NCBI GenBank assembly: GCA_002304945.1
Contig: DBPQ01000132.1
Span: 1-45,593 of the forward strand
Source of the DNA: Actinomycetales bacterium UBA1416
GTDB taxonomy: Bacteria > Actinomycetota > Actinomycetes > Actinomycetales > Actinomycetaceae
Length of the DNA stretch: 45,593 nt
Direction: 5' to 3'
A model generated the notes under the pieces. The model worked only from the letters and a program-made list of their open reading frames with translations, was not told where the DNA came from and searched no databases. Shown one piece after another: positions 15,623 to 23,205 of the stretch. The position numbers and the translations under genes were made by a program. The stretch's first letter is position 1. Every line of letters begins with the position of its first letter.

Positions 15623-16618
15623 CTACTGGCCCTGGGCGGCGTACTTCGCCTCGACCGCGGCCTTCTGGGGACGCCACCACGCCTCGTTGGCGCGGTACCA
15701 GGCGATCGTGTCCGCGAGCCCGGAGCGGAAGTCCTTGAACTGCGGCTCCCAGCCGGTCTCCTCACGGAGCCGGGTGGCGTCGATCGCGTAGCGGAGGTCG
15801 TGGCCGGGGCGGTCGGCGACGTGCTCGTAATCGTGCGGGGCTTGGCCCATCAGCTCGAGGATGAGTTCCACCACCTCCTTGTTGTTCTTCTCGCCATCCG
15901 CCCCGATGAGGTAGGTCTCGCCGATGCGGCCCCGCTCGATGATGGCCCAGACAGCCCGGTTGTGGTCGAGCACGTGGATCCAGTCGCGAACGTTCGCGCC
16001 GGCGCCGTAGAGCTTCGGGTGGACGCCGTCGATGAGGTTGGTGATCTGGCGAGGGATGAACTTCTCGATGTGCTGGTAGGGCCCGTAGTTGTTGGAGCAG
16101 TTGGAGATCGTGGCCTCCACTCCGAAGGAGCGGACCCAGGCGCGCACGAGGAGGTCCGAACCGGCCTTCGTGGCGGAGTACGGGCTGGAGGGGTTGTACG
16201 GCGTCGACGGCGTGAACTTCGCCGGATCGTCCAGCTCGAGGTCGCCGTACACCTCGTCGGTGGAGATGTGGTGGTAGCGCACGCCGTGCCGGCGCACCGC
16301 CTCGAGCAGGGTGAAGGTCCCCACGAGGTTGGTCGTGATGAAGGGGGAGGGGTCGCGCAGCGAATTGTCGTTGTGGGATTCCGCCGCGAAGTGGATCACG
16401 ACGTCGGAGTCCGCAACGAGGGGGTCAACGACGTCGCGGTCGGCGATGTCGCCGACGACGAGTGTGACGGCGTCGTCCACGCCGGCGAGCGAGCCGGCGT
16501 TGCCGGCATAGGTCAGCTTGTCCAGGACTGTCACGGCGGCGTCCGGCCGGTCGGCGACGGTCTGGTGGACGAAGTTGGCGCCGATGAAGCCGGCTCCGCC
16601 TGTGACGAGTACACGCAT
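15623..16618 (-). CDS. rmlB: dTDP-glucose 4,6-dehydratase
   Basis: 331 aa from ATG 16618 behind AGGAAGGG. It is an extended SDR enzyme: NAD-binding GGAGFIGANF, FAAESHNDNS, STDEVYGD (catalytic Asp-Glu pair), and YSATKAGSD (Tyr/Lys). The ISNCSNNYGPYQHIEKFIPR stretch and LYGAGANVRDWIHV are RmlB hallmarks. It converts dTDP-glucose to dTDP-4-keto-6-deoxyglucose, the second step to dTDP-L-rhamnose. The other three pathway genes are in the same window but in different units (rmlC 33447, rmlD 34174, rmlA 35873). It is transcribed with the GT4 gene and divergent from the ABC exporter operon. Confidence 0.95.
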   Translation of the reverse strand: MRVLVTGGAGFIGANFVHQTVADRPDAAVTVLDKLTYAGNAGSLAGVDDAVTLVVGDIADRDVVDPLVADSDVVIHFAAESHNDNSLRDPSPFITTNLVGTFTLLEAVRRHGVRYHHISTDEVYGDLELDDPAKFTPSTPYNPSSPYSATKAGSDLLVRAWVRSFGVEATISNCSNNYGPYQHIEKFIPRQITNLIDGVHPKLYGAGANVRDWIHVLDHNRAVWAIIERGRIGETYLIGADGEKNNKEVVELILELMGQAPHDYEHVADRPGHDLRYAIDATRLREETGWEPQFKDFRSGLADTIAWYRANEAWWRPQKAAVEAKYAAQGQ

Positions 16619-16645
16619 GGGAACGCCCTTCCTGTTCGCTGTCCC

Positions 16646-16660
16646 GGCAATGGTATTGCC
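16646..16660 (-). promoter_or_regulatory. Dyad over the likely rmlB -10 region
   Basis: GGCAATGGTATTGCC is a perfect 6-bp inverted repeat with 3-base spacing, 28-42 bases upstream of the rmlB ATG. Read on the minus strand its centre holds TACCAT, an acceptable actinobacterial -10. A regulator binding here would block rmlB transcription. No good -35 is seen. Confidence 0.3.
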
Positions 16661-16863
16661 TCAGGCGTGTGGACGAGGGAGGCCGTTGGTCACCTCACTC
16701 ACGTCACGGTGGCTCGGCGTAACCCTCGTGGATTGGCTGTGGCGCTACGCTGAGGGGGCCGGACAGGGCTCACCTGGCCCGCCGTCTCGCGTCGGGCCCC
16801 ACCGGCCCGGTGCGGTTCAGGTGCCCGGCGGCGAGCACCGTCGGGCGGCGAAGAGGGGACAGG

Positions 16864-17700
16864 GTGTCTGGTCTTGAGGCTGTCAGCAGCGTGCGCAAGT
16901 CCGCGCCGATCTGGCACCAGTGGAATCTCATCAGCAACTTCGGCCGCCGGGACCTGAAGGCCAAGTTCAAGGGGACGTGGCTCGGCTGGGCATGGTCGCT
17001 CGTCGTGCCCCTCGCGAGTCTCGGCATCTACACGCTGGTGTTCTCGATCGTCTTCCGGATGGCACCTCCGGAGATGGGGAACGGCCGGAGCGGAATATTC
17101 GCAGTCTGGCTGTTCGCGGGGCTGACGTTGTGGACGTTCTTCTCCTCGTCGATCAACGCGGGGATCGCAGGCCTTGGGTCCAGCGGTGGGATGCTCCAGA
17201 AGGTCTGGTTCCCCCCGTACGCCCCGGTGCTCGGCGCCGGACTGGCCGTGGGAATCCAGAGCCTGATCGAGATCGGGATCTTCCTCTCGATCCTTCTCAT
17301 CCTCGGGAACGTCGGCTGGTCATGGCTCCTCACGCCGGTGCTCCTCGTGATCTTCGTGGTGTTCTGCTGGTCGGTCTCCACGGGCATCGGAATCCTCAAC
17401 GTCTACTACCGAGACCTCGCTCATCTGGTGAACGTTGCCCTGCAGCTGCTCTTCTATGTGACCCCCATCCTCTACACCACAGATTTCGTACCCGAGACGT
17501 GGAAGGGACTCCCCCTTCGCGAGATTGTCACATTCTCGCCGCTGGCCGATTTCATCACCCTGTTCCGGAATCTCACCTACGACCTGGTCCCCGGTGACCC
17601 CCGTTCGTGGCTGAGCATCACCATCTGGACGGCCGCTGCGCTCGGGTGGGCGTCCTGGATCTATCGGCGGCGCGGCGCGGATCTGGGAGAACAGCTGTGA
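16864..17700 (+). CDS. ABC-2 polysaccharide exporter permease (Wzm/RgpC-type)
   Basis: 278 aa from GTG 16864 behind AAGAGGGGACAGG. It opens with a short amphipathic head and the family motif ISNFGRRDLKAKFKGTWLGW, then about six transmembrane helices, with WKGLPLREIVTFSPLADFI near the last ones. This is the O-antigen/teichoic-acid ABC-2 permease family. It forms the membrane channel that moves the finished undecaprenyl-linked polymer across the membrane and works with the ATPase encoded next, whose GTG overlaps this stop. It is the first gene of a tightly coupled operon running through the methyltransferase and RgpF genes, matching the rgpC-rgpD-rgpF order in streptococci. Confidence 0.92.
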   Translation: MSGLEAVSSVRKSAPIWHQWNLISNFGRRDLKAKFKGTWLGWAWSLVVPLASLGIYTLVFSIVFRMAPPEMGNGRSGIFAVWLFAGLTLWTFFSSSINAGIAGLGSSGGMLQKVWFPPYAPVLGAGLAVGIQSLIEIGIFLSILLILGNVGWSWLLTPVLLVIFVVFCWSVSTGIGILNVYYRDLAHLVNVALQLLFYVTPILYTTDFVPETWKGLPLREIVTFSPLADFITLFRNLTYDLVPGDPRSWLSITIWTAAALGWASWIYRRRGADLGEQL

Positions 17701-18950
17701 GCGAGACTGCGATCCGATCCGATCACGTGACCAAGGTGTTCACGCTCCAGAACGAGCGCCGCGACTCCGTCAAGGAGCGGTTCATCCGGGGGCGGTCGAA
17801 GGGCACTGCGCAGTTCACTGCCCTCGACGATGTGAGCTTCGACATCCAGCGCGGGACGACCTTCGGACTCATCGGGCACAACGGCTCCGGCAAGTCGACG
17901 ATGCTGAAGATCCTTGCGGGGGTCTACCGACCGAGTTCAGGACGCCTGCTCGTGGACGGGCGCGTCTCGGCCCTCCTCGAACTGGGTGCGGGATTCCATG
18001 GCGAACTCACAGGGCGCGAGAACATCTATCTCAATGGAGCGATTCTCGGAATGGGGAAGCGCCAGATCGAGGCATCGATCGAGGAGATCATCGATTTCGC
18101 GGACATCGGCGCATTCATCGACTCGCCGGTCAAGGTGTACTCCTCCGGAATGTACGTGCGGCTCGGGTTCGCCATCGCGGTGAACCTCGACCCGGAGATC
18201 CTCATTGTCGACGAGATCATCGCGGTGGGGGACGAGGAGTTCCAACGGAAGTGCTTCGACTACCTCTACCGCCTTCGGAAGAAGGGCACGACGATCGCCC
18301 TGGTGACCCATTCGATGGGCCTCGCCGCGGACCTCTGCGACCAGGCGGTGTGGCTCGACCACGGGGAGGCGCGACTCGTCGGCGACGTGCGGGAGGTCAT
18401 CTCCCAGTACCTGGGTGCCGTCAACGAGAAGGAAGCAGCAGCGCGAGCCGAGGATCCCGAAGGTGACTACGAGATTTCCGTGGCAAGCGCGATCCCCCGC
18501 AAGGGATCCGGCGATGTCAGGATGACACGTGTGGAGTTCCTCGACGAGCAAGGCAATCGTGGCGTCCTGACAGCGGGGAAACGCTGCACCGTTCGGGTCC
18601 ACTTCCACGCCCGTGACGTCATCAGGCAGGTCGAGCTCGGCCTCGCGTTCCACCACGAATCGGGGCTCATCCTCGCCGGACCAAACTCCCGGGAAGGTGG
18701 TGTGCTGTATGACATCGAACCGGGCGACAGCTTCGCGGATTTCGTCCTCGACCCGATGCCGTTCCTGCCGGGCACCTACATGCTGACTACTGCCTTCGTA
18801 GACAAGGGGCATGCCTATGATTACGCCGATCGTGAGGTGAGCTTCAGCGTGCGCGGCAGCGGAGCGGACGGCAATGGACTCCTGCGGATCTCCGGAGTCT
18901 GGAGCCCCGCTGTCGGTGTACCCGTGACCCAGAGCGGAGGAAGCCAGTGA
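17697..18950 (+). CDS. Polysaccharide ABC transporter ATPase with C-terminal sugar-binding-type domain (Wzt-like)
   Basis: 417 aa from GTG 17697, overlapping the permease stop, with GGGAGAACAGCT upstream. The ATPase domain (about residues 1-245) has Walker A GHNGSGKST, the signature YSSGMYVRLGFA (SSGM in place of LSGG, usual in this family), Walker B ILIVDEIIAVGD and the switch His in LVTHSM. Residues about 280-410 form a separate beta-rich domain (VRMTRVEFLDEQGN, GLAFHHESGLILAGPNSR, FLPGTYMLTTAF). This is the layout of E. coli O9a Wzt, whose C-terminal domain recognises the capped end of the chain before export. Short Wzt/RgpD proteins lack it. The next gene is a sugar methyltransferase, which suggests cap recognition. 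Confidence 0.92.
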   Translation: MSETAIRSDHVTKVFTLQNERRDSVKERFIRGRSKGTAQFTALDDVSFDIQRGTTFGLIGHNGSGKSTMLKILAGVYRPSSGRLLVDGRVSALLELGAGFHGELTGRENIYLNGAILGMGKRQIEASIEEIIDFADIGAFIDSPVKVYSSGMYVRLGFAIAVNLDPEILIVDEIIAVGDEEFQRKCFDYLYRLRKKGTTIALVTHSMGLAADLCDQAVWLDHGEARLVGDVREVISQYLGAVNEKEAAARAEDPEGDYEISVASAIPRKGSGDVRMTRVEFLDEQGNRGVLTAGKRCTVRVHFHARDVIRQVELGLAFHHESGLILAGPNSREGGVLYDIEPGDSFADFVLDPMPFLPGTYMLTTAFVDKGHAYDYADREVSFSVRGSGADGNGLLRISGVWSPAVGVPVTQSGGSQ

Positions 18951-20197
18951 ATCCCAGTGTGGAAGTTGTGGCCGCGGTCCTCGCTCATGTCGCATCCGGT
19001 GAGATCGGAGCGGCGACGGCGCTGATCAGGGAGGCGGAGGGACTGCGCGAGGAGGTGCGTCAGCAGCTTGCAGACGACGTGCAACACCGTTCCCCGGCGG
19101 ACTTCGCTGGCAGGATGGCGAAGGCACTCCGGGAAGACCCGGCCAACCGTGACGCCGTCAACGAGTGCAATCGGGCGGCGTTCTACCTCGCGGGCCGGAG
19201 CCGTGATCTTGCCGGCAACCCGTTGTACGCCCTCTTCCTTGCGGGGCGGGACGGTCTGCTGATTGACAAATGGGTGCATTATTTCGACGTCTACCACCGC
19301 GCGCTCGAGAGGTACCGCGGCACCTCACCTCGTGTGCTGGAGATCGGGGTCTACAGAGGGGGTGGGCTCGCCCTGTGGCGGAGCTACTTCGGCCCAGGCG
19401 CCGTTGTTGTCGGGGTGGACGTCGACCCGGCTGCGTCCGAGTTCGGGCTCGGCTCAGTCGTGGTGATCGGCGACCAGGCTGACCCCACGTTCCTCGAGGC
19501 GCTGGAGCGCGACCATGGCCCCTTCGACATCGTCATCGACGACGGTGGGCACACGATGAACCAACAGATCACCTCGGTGGAGACCCTCTTTCCCAGACTC
19601 TCCATGGGCGGGACGTACATTGTCGAGGACACCCACACGTCCTACTGGCCCGAGTACCGCGACCGAGATGAGACGTTCATCGACTGGCTTCGCGCGCGAG
19701 TCGATTCGCTCCACGCGAATCTCGACCCCGCGGGGGACCCGGACTCCGCATGGGCGACCACCCTCGGCCCGATCACGATCTTCGATTCGATCGCCGTCCT
19801 CACGAAGGAGGACCGCTTCCGGCCGTTCAGCGAGGTCGCCGGGAAAACCGAGTTCCTGGGACAGACGCGGGTGGGGACAGCACGGATCGCCGACCTTGAG
19901 CAGCAGCGCTCCGGGCTTGCGGCACGGCTCGAGGAGACGGAGGCACGCCTCGGACAGTCGGAGGACAGCCCGCCTGGTGCCGAGTCCGACGAGGTCCGGA
20001 TGCTCCGTGCCGCCCTGCGGGAATCCCGGAGGGAGTTGCGCGAGGTCGCTGGCCGCGTCCAGGCGCTCGAAACCGAGCTGAGCTCCACGCAGGGGCGGCT
20101 TCTCGACGCCTGGCACCACATCCGTGGAATGCGGAACACGGTGTCCTGGCGGATCACCACCCCGCTCCGTGCCGGCCGGTTGTTCAACCGGTCATGA
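18947..20197 (+). CDS. Sugar O-methyltransferase with C-terminal coiled coil
   Basis: 416 aa from GTG 18947, overlapping the Wzt stop, with AGCGGAGGAAG upstream. Residues about 105-300 are a class I SAM methyltransferase: LEIGVYRGGG (131-140) binds SAM, and IVIDDGGH (D198, D199, H202) with YIVEDTHTSYW (E227, D228) matches the metal and catalytic sites of MycE/ElmM-type rhamnose or deoxysugar O-methyltransferases. Residues about 310-385 (ADLEQQRSGLAARLEETEA, then RESRRELREVAGRVQALET) are a predicted coiled coil. The tail NTVSWRITTPLRAGRLF is a motif often seen at the ends of surface-glycan GTs and may touch the membrane. By analogy with WbdD it could cap and size the chain that Wzt then recognises; this is inference. 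Confidence 0.85.
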   Translation: MNPSVEVVAAVLAHVASGEIGAATALIREAEGLREEVRQQLADDVQHRSPADFAGRMAKALREDPANRDAVNECNRAAFYLAGRSRDLAGNPLYALFLAGRDGLLIDKWVHYFDVYHRALERYRGTSPRVLEIGVYRGGGLALWRSYFGPGAVVVGVDVDPAASEFGLGSVVVIGDQADPTFLEALERDHGPFDIVIDDGGHTMNQQITSVETLFPRLSMGGTYIVEDTHTSYWPEYRDRDETFIDWLRARVDSLHANLDPAGDPDSAWATTLGPITIFDSIAVLTKEDRFRPFSEVAGKTEFLGQTRVGTARIADLEQQRSGLAARLEETEARLGQSEDSPPGAESDEVRMLRAALRESRRELREVAGRVQALETELSSTQGRLLDAWHHIRGMRNTVSWRITTPLRAGRLFNRS

Positions 20198-21018
20198 GTA
20201 TCCGGCGTGGCGGACCGACCTTCGTTGACGAGATGTGCGCGCGGACGCGCATGGAACTCGCCCCGGACACGGAGCTGGCCGAGACAGACAAGGTCGCGAT
20301 CGTCGCCCACTTCTCGCGGAACCCACGCGTCAGCCTCTCGGTGAGCCGTCTCGTGGGCGAGCTGAGTACGAACGGGTATCGGTGCATCGTCATCTCCACG
20401 TCGCCGGGAGTTCCGCTCGACTGGCCCAAGGGTGTCCCACCGGGTACCACTGTCCTCCGCAGGGCGAACGAGGGGTATGACTTCGGTTCCTGGGCTGTGG
20501 GTCTGGAGACGTTCCCGGAGGTCCGCCGTGCTCGGCACGTGATCCTCACCAACGACTCCATGGCCGGACCGTTCGAACCCATCGCTCCGCTTCTCACCGC
20601 CTTCGAGTCCGCGCCGACGGACCTCTGGGCGGTGACTGACTCCCACCAGATCACCCACCACCTCCAGTCCTACTTCGTCGGATTCAACCACGGGGTACTG
20701 GAGGAGGCGCCGTGGCGCAGGTTCTACCGGGGTGTGCGGCACCTCGAGGACAAGATGGACATCGTGATGCGGTACGAGCTCGGCCTGATGCGGGTGTGCC
20801 ACACCGAGGGGTACCCATGGACCGTCCAGTACAGGGCCTCGGATGTCGGGGTGGGCCATGAGAATCCGACACTCGCCGGGTGGCGTCAGCTGCTGTCCCT
20901 CGGCTTCCCGTTCGTCAAACGCACCATCATCACCGACCCCTCCACCGCTCCGGGGGGAGACCAGGTGGCCGCAGTCGTGAGGCGGAAGTACGGCACCGAG
21001 CTTGCCGAGTGGCTCTAG
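20194..21018 (+). CDS. RgpF-like rhamnan synthesis protein, N-terminal-half type (second copy)
   Basis: 274 aa, ATG 20194 overlapping the methyltransferase stop (ATGA). It is a clear paralogue of the protein at 12810-13649: VAIVAHFSRNPRVSLS, VISTSPGVPLDWPKG, NEGYDFGSW, HVILTNDSMAGPFEPI, THHLQSYFVGF, DIVMRYELGL and NPTLAGWRQLLSLGFPFVKR line up motif by motif. It is cytoplasmic and probably forms one functional RgpF with the N-terminal part of the next gene product. Its place in the exporter operon ties it to the exported polymer, whereas the other copy stands outside. Different linkages or sugars for the two copies are possible. Confidence 0.83.
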   Translation: MSIRRGGPTFVDEMCARTRMELAPDTELAETDKVAIVAHFSRNPRVSLSVSRLVGELSTNGYRCIVISTSPGVPLDWPKGVPPGTTVLRRANEGYDFGSWAVGLETFPEVRRARHVILTNDSMAGPFEPIAPLLTAFESAPTDLWAVTDSHQITHHLQSYFVGFNHGVLEEAPWRRFYRGVRHLEDKMDIVMRYELGLMRVCHTEGYPWTVQYRASDVGVGHENPTLAGWRQLLSLGFPFVKRTIITDPSTAPGGDQVAAVVRRKYGTELAEWL

Positions 21019-21029
21019 GAGACTTTCGA

Positions 21030-23063
21030 ATGAAGAAGATCACGGTTCCCGCGGTGAAGCGGCGCCTCGCCCGTTACGGCCAGCAGGCGCGGGGACAGCT
21101 CATCGAGCGTCTCGAAGGTGGTGCGCGTCTCGGTGCGCCGCTGGATTTCCAAGCGTGGCTGAAGCGAACCGCCGGACGCAAGGCAGCCGGATTCCCAGAT
21201 GCCTGGCGTGTTGACGCGCAGCTCCAGATCACCAGTCCCGCCAGGGTGGCGGTCGTGCTGCACGTCTACTTCCCGGAACTGGTGCCCGAGATCCTCGCGA
21301 GGCTCGGGAACATCCCTGTGGCGTACGACCTGTTTGTCACGAATGCGTCAGGAGAGCACCTCCGCATTCCTTCGGGACTCCGCAACCTGAGGAACGTCGC
21401 AATCCTCGAGGTGGTCAACCGGGGGAGAGACATCTACCCGCTGGTACAGGTGGTGAACTCGGGCGCTCTCGATCCATACGAACTCGTCCTGAAGGTCCAC
21501 ACCAAGAAGAGCGCCTGGCGTGAGGGCCACGCAGACCTCGCCGGGGACGGCTCACAGTGGAAGGACTCCTTCCTCGACGCCCTCCTGGGTTCGGAGGAGG
21601 GAGTGAAGACCATTCTCTCGGCGTTCGCTGCGGAGCCCGACCTCGGCCAGGTCACGGCGCCCGGGAACGTCCTCGGACCCGAGTTCTGGGGGGCCGACAC
21701 ACTCATCACGGCGGAACTGCTGCGTCGGCTCGAACTCGAACTGGACCCGGGCTCCCTTCAGTTCTGCGCGGGTTCCATGTACTGGACCCGTGCGTTCGTC
21801 CTCCAGGGACTGCGAGCCCTGAACCTCACACGCAAGGACTTCGACAAGGAACCCGCCGCGATCGACGGCACCACCGCCCACGCCGTCGAACGCTCGATCG
21901 GCATCCTGGCGACGGAGGCCGGGATGCGGCTCGAGTCCACCGACACGCTCGATCGGGCGGACGACGGCGGCTGGGTTCGTTTCGAGCCCGACGCTCCGCG
22001 CAAGCCTGCCGTCTCCTTCGTGCCGTTCTACCTCCCCCAGTTCCATCCGGTGCCCCAGAACGACCGCTGGTGGGGCAAGGGATTCACCGAGTGGACGAAT
22101 GTCACCGCGGCGCACCCCGTCTACCTGGGTCACTACCAACCCCGCCTCCCCACTGATCTGGGCTTCTACGACCTGCGGCTCGACGAGGTTCGCGACGCCC
22201 AGGCGGCCCTCGCGCGGAACCACGGAATCGCCGGGTTCATGTACTACTACTACTGGTTCAGCGGCGAACGCCTCCTCGAGCGTCCCATCGAGATGCTGCG
22301 CTCCTCGGACCTCGACTTCCCGTACTGCATCATGTGGGCGAACGAGAACTGGACCCGGCGATGGGACGGCCGCTCCTCCGACATCCTGATCGGGCAGGAC
22401 TACGACAAGGTCCCGGCCGAGGCCTTCATCGACGACATCCTTGAGTTCCTCTCTGACCCCCGTTACGTGCGAGTGGGAGGCCGGCCGCTGCTTGCTGTGT
22501 ACCGGCCCGGGCAGATGGAGGACTTCCCGAGCGTCGTCGCCCACTGGCGGCAGCGTGCCCGTGACCGCGGTCTCGGCGAGCTCCTCGTGCTCTCCGTCGA
22601 CGTCGCGGAGGAGTTCGACGGCCTCGGCGGGGGAGCCCGGGCGCACGGACTCGACGGACGTCTCGGATTCCCGCCGCACAACCTCCCCTGGAAGCCAGGG
22701 CCGTCCCACCGGATCAACCTCCATCCCGAGTTCCGGGGCAACGTGATGTCCTACCGTGAGCTCGTGAGCGACGCGATGGCCCGCCTCAACACTTTGGACG
22801 AACACGACCATCCCGGCGTCATGGTCACGTTCGACAACACGGCGCGGCGTCAGTGGAAGCCGGACCTCTGGTACGGGTCGAACCCCTACACCTTCCACCG
22901 GTGGCTCGCCGCGGCCGCGTCGGCGGTCATGGATCGGCCCCCCGGTGAGCGGGTGGTCTTCATCAACGCCTGGAATGAGTGGGCGGAGGGTGCGGTCCTC
23001 GAACCGAACGACCGACATGGCCGTACCTTCCTCCAGGCGGTGCGGAGCGTTGCCCACAGCTGA
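21030..23063 (+). CDS. RgpF C-half fused to a WbsX (GH99-like) glycosyltransferase domain
   Basis: 677 aa from ATG 21030, with TAGGAGA nine bases upstream; the frame extends further 5' into the previous gene. Residues about 60-320 match the RgpF second half (VAVVLHVYFPELVPEIL, VNRGRDIYPLV, KVHTKKSAW, VTAPGNVLGPEFWG, FCAGSMYWTR, GTTAHAVER). Residues about 330-670 match the WbsX family: FVPFYLPQFHPVPQNDRWW, GFTEWTNV, GIAGFMYYYYWF, WANENWTRRWDG, VTFDNTARR and FINAWNEWAEGA. WbsX domains occur in O-antigen and capsule loci and have a GH99-like barrel. The fusion suggests that two linkages are made by one polypeptide. It ends the coupled exporter operon, with a small ORF 46 bp downstream. Confidence 0.9.
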   Translation: MKKITVPAVKRRLARYGQQARGQLIERLEGGARLGAPLDFQAWLKRTAGRKAAGFPDAWRVDAQLQITSPARVAVVLHVYFPELVPEILARLGNIPVAYDLFVTNASGEHLRIPSGLRNLRNVAILEVVNRGRDIYPLVQVVNSGALDPYELVLKVHTKKSAWREGHADLAGDGSQWKDSFLDALLGSEEGVKTILSAFAAEPDLGQVTAPGNVLGPEFWGADTLITAELLRRLELELDPGSLQFCAGSMYWTRAFVLQGLRALNLTRKDFDKEPAAIDGTTAHAVERSIGILATEAGMRLESTDTLDRADDGGWVRFEPDAPRKPAVSFVPFYLPQFHPVPQNDRWWGKGFTEWTNVTAAHPVYLGHYQPRLPTDLGFYDLRLDEVRDAQAALARNHGIAGFMYYYYWFSGERLLERPIEMLRSSDLDFPYCIMWANENWTRRWDGRSSDILIGQDYDKVPAEAFIDDILEFLSDPRYVRVGGRPLLAVYRPGQMEDFPSVVAHWRQRARDRGLGELLVLSVDVAEEFDGLGGGARAHGLDGRLGFPPHNLPWKPGPSHRINLHPEFRGNVMSYRELVSDAMARLNTLDEHDHPGVMVTFDNTARRQWKPDLWYGSNPYTFHRWLAAAASAVMDRPPGERVVFINAWNEWAEGAVLEPNDRHGRTFLQAVRSVAHS

Positions 23064-23109
23064 CGCGCTCGCCCGAACCCTCCTTCGCGCAGAAGAAAGG
23101 ACCCCTCCC

Positions 23110-23205
23110 ATGGGAGCACGACGACGACATGCCGTCGCCCGTCTCATCGCGTTGTCCCTTGCCAGCACACTCGGTGGGCGTGCCTTCGTGGTCCTCTGGG
23201 CGTAA
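23110..23205 (+). CDS. Small 31-aa ORF coupled to the DUF2142 gene
   Basis: ATG 23110 has AGAAAGG nine bases upstream, one of the better ribosome sites in the region. The ORF ends TAATG, so its stop shares a base with the start of the DUF2142 gene, which itself has only a poor ribosome site. The peptide is basic at the N-terminus (MGARRRHAVARL) and then hydrophobic, like a tiny membrane or leader peptide. It is either a real small membrane protein or a leader ORF whose translation controls the next gene. I know no family for it. A chance ORF remains possible. Confidence 0.5.
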   Translation: MGARRRHAVARLIALSLASTLGGRAFVVLWA

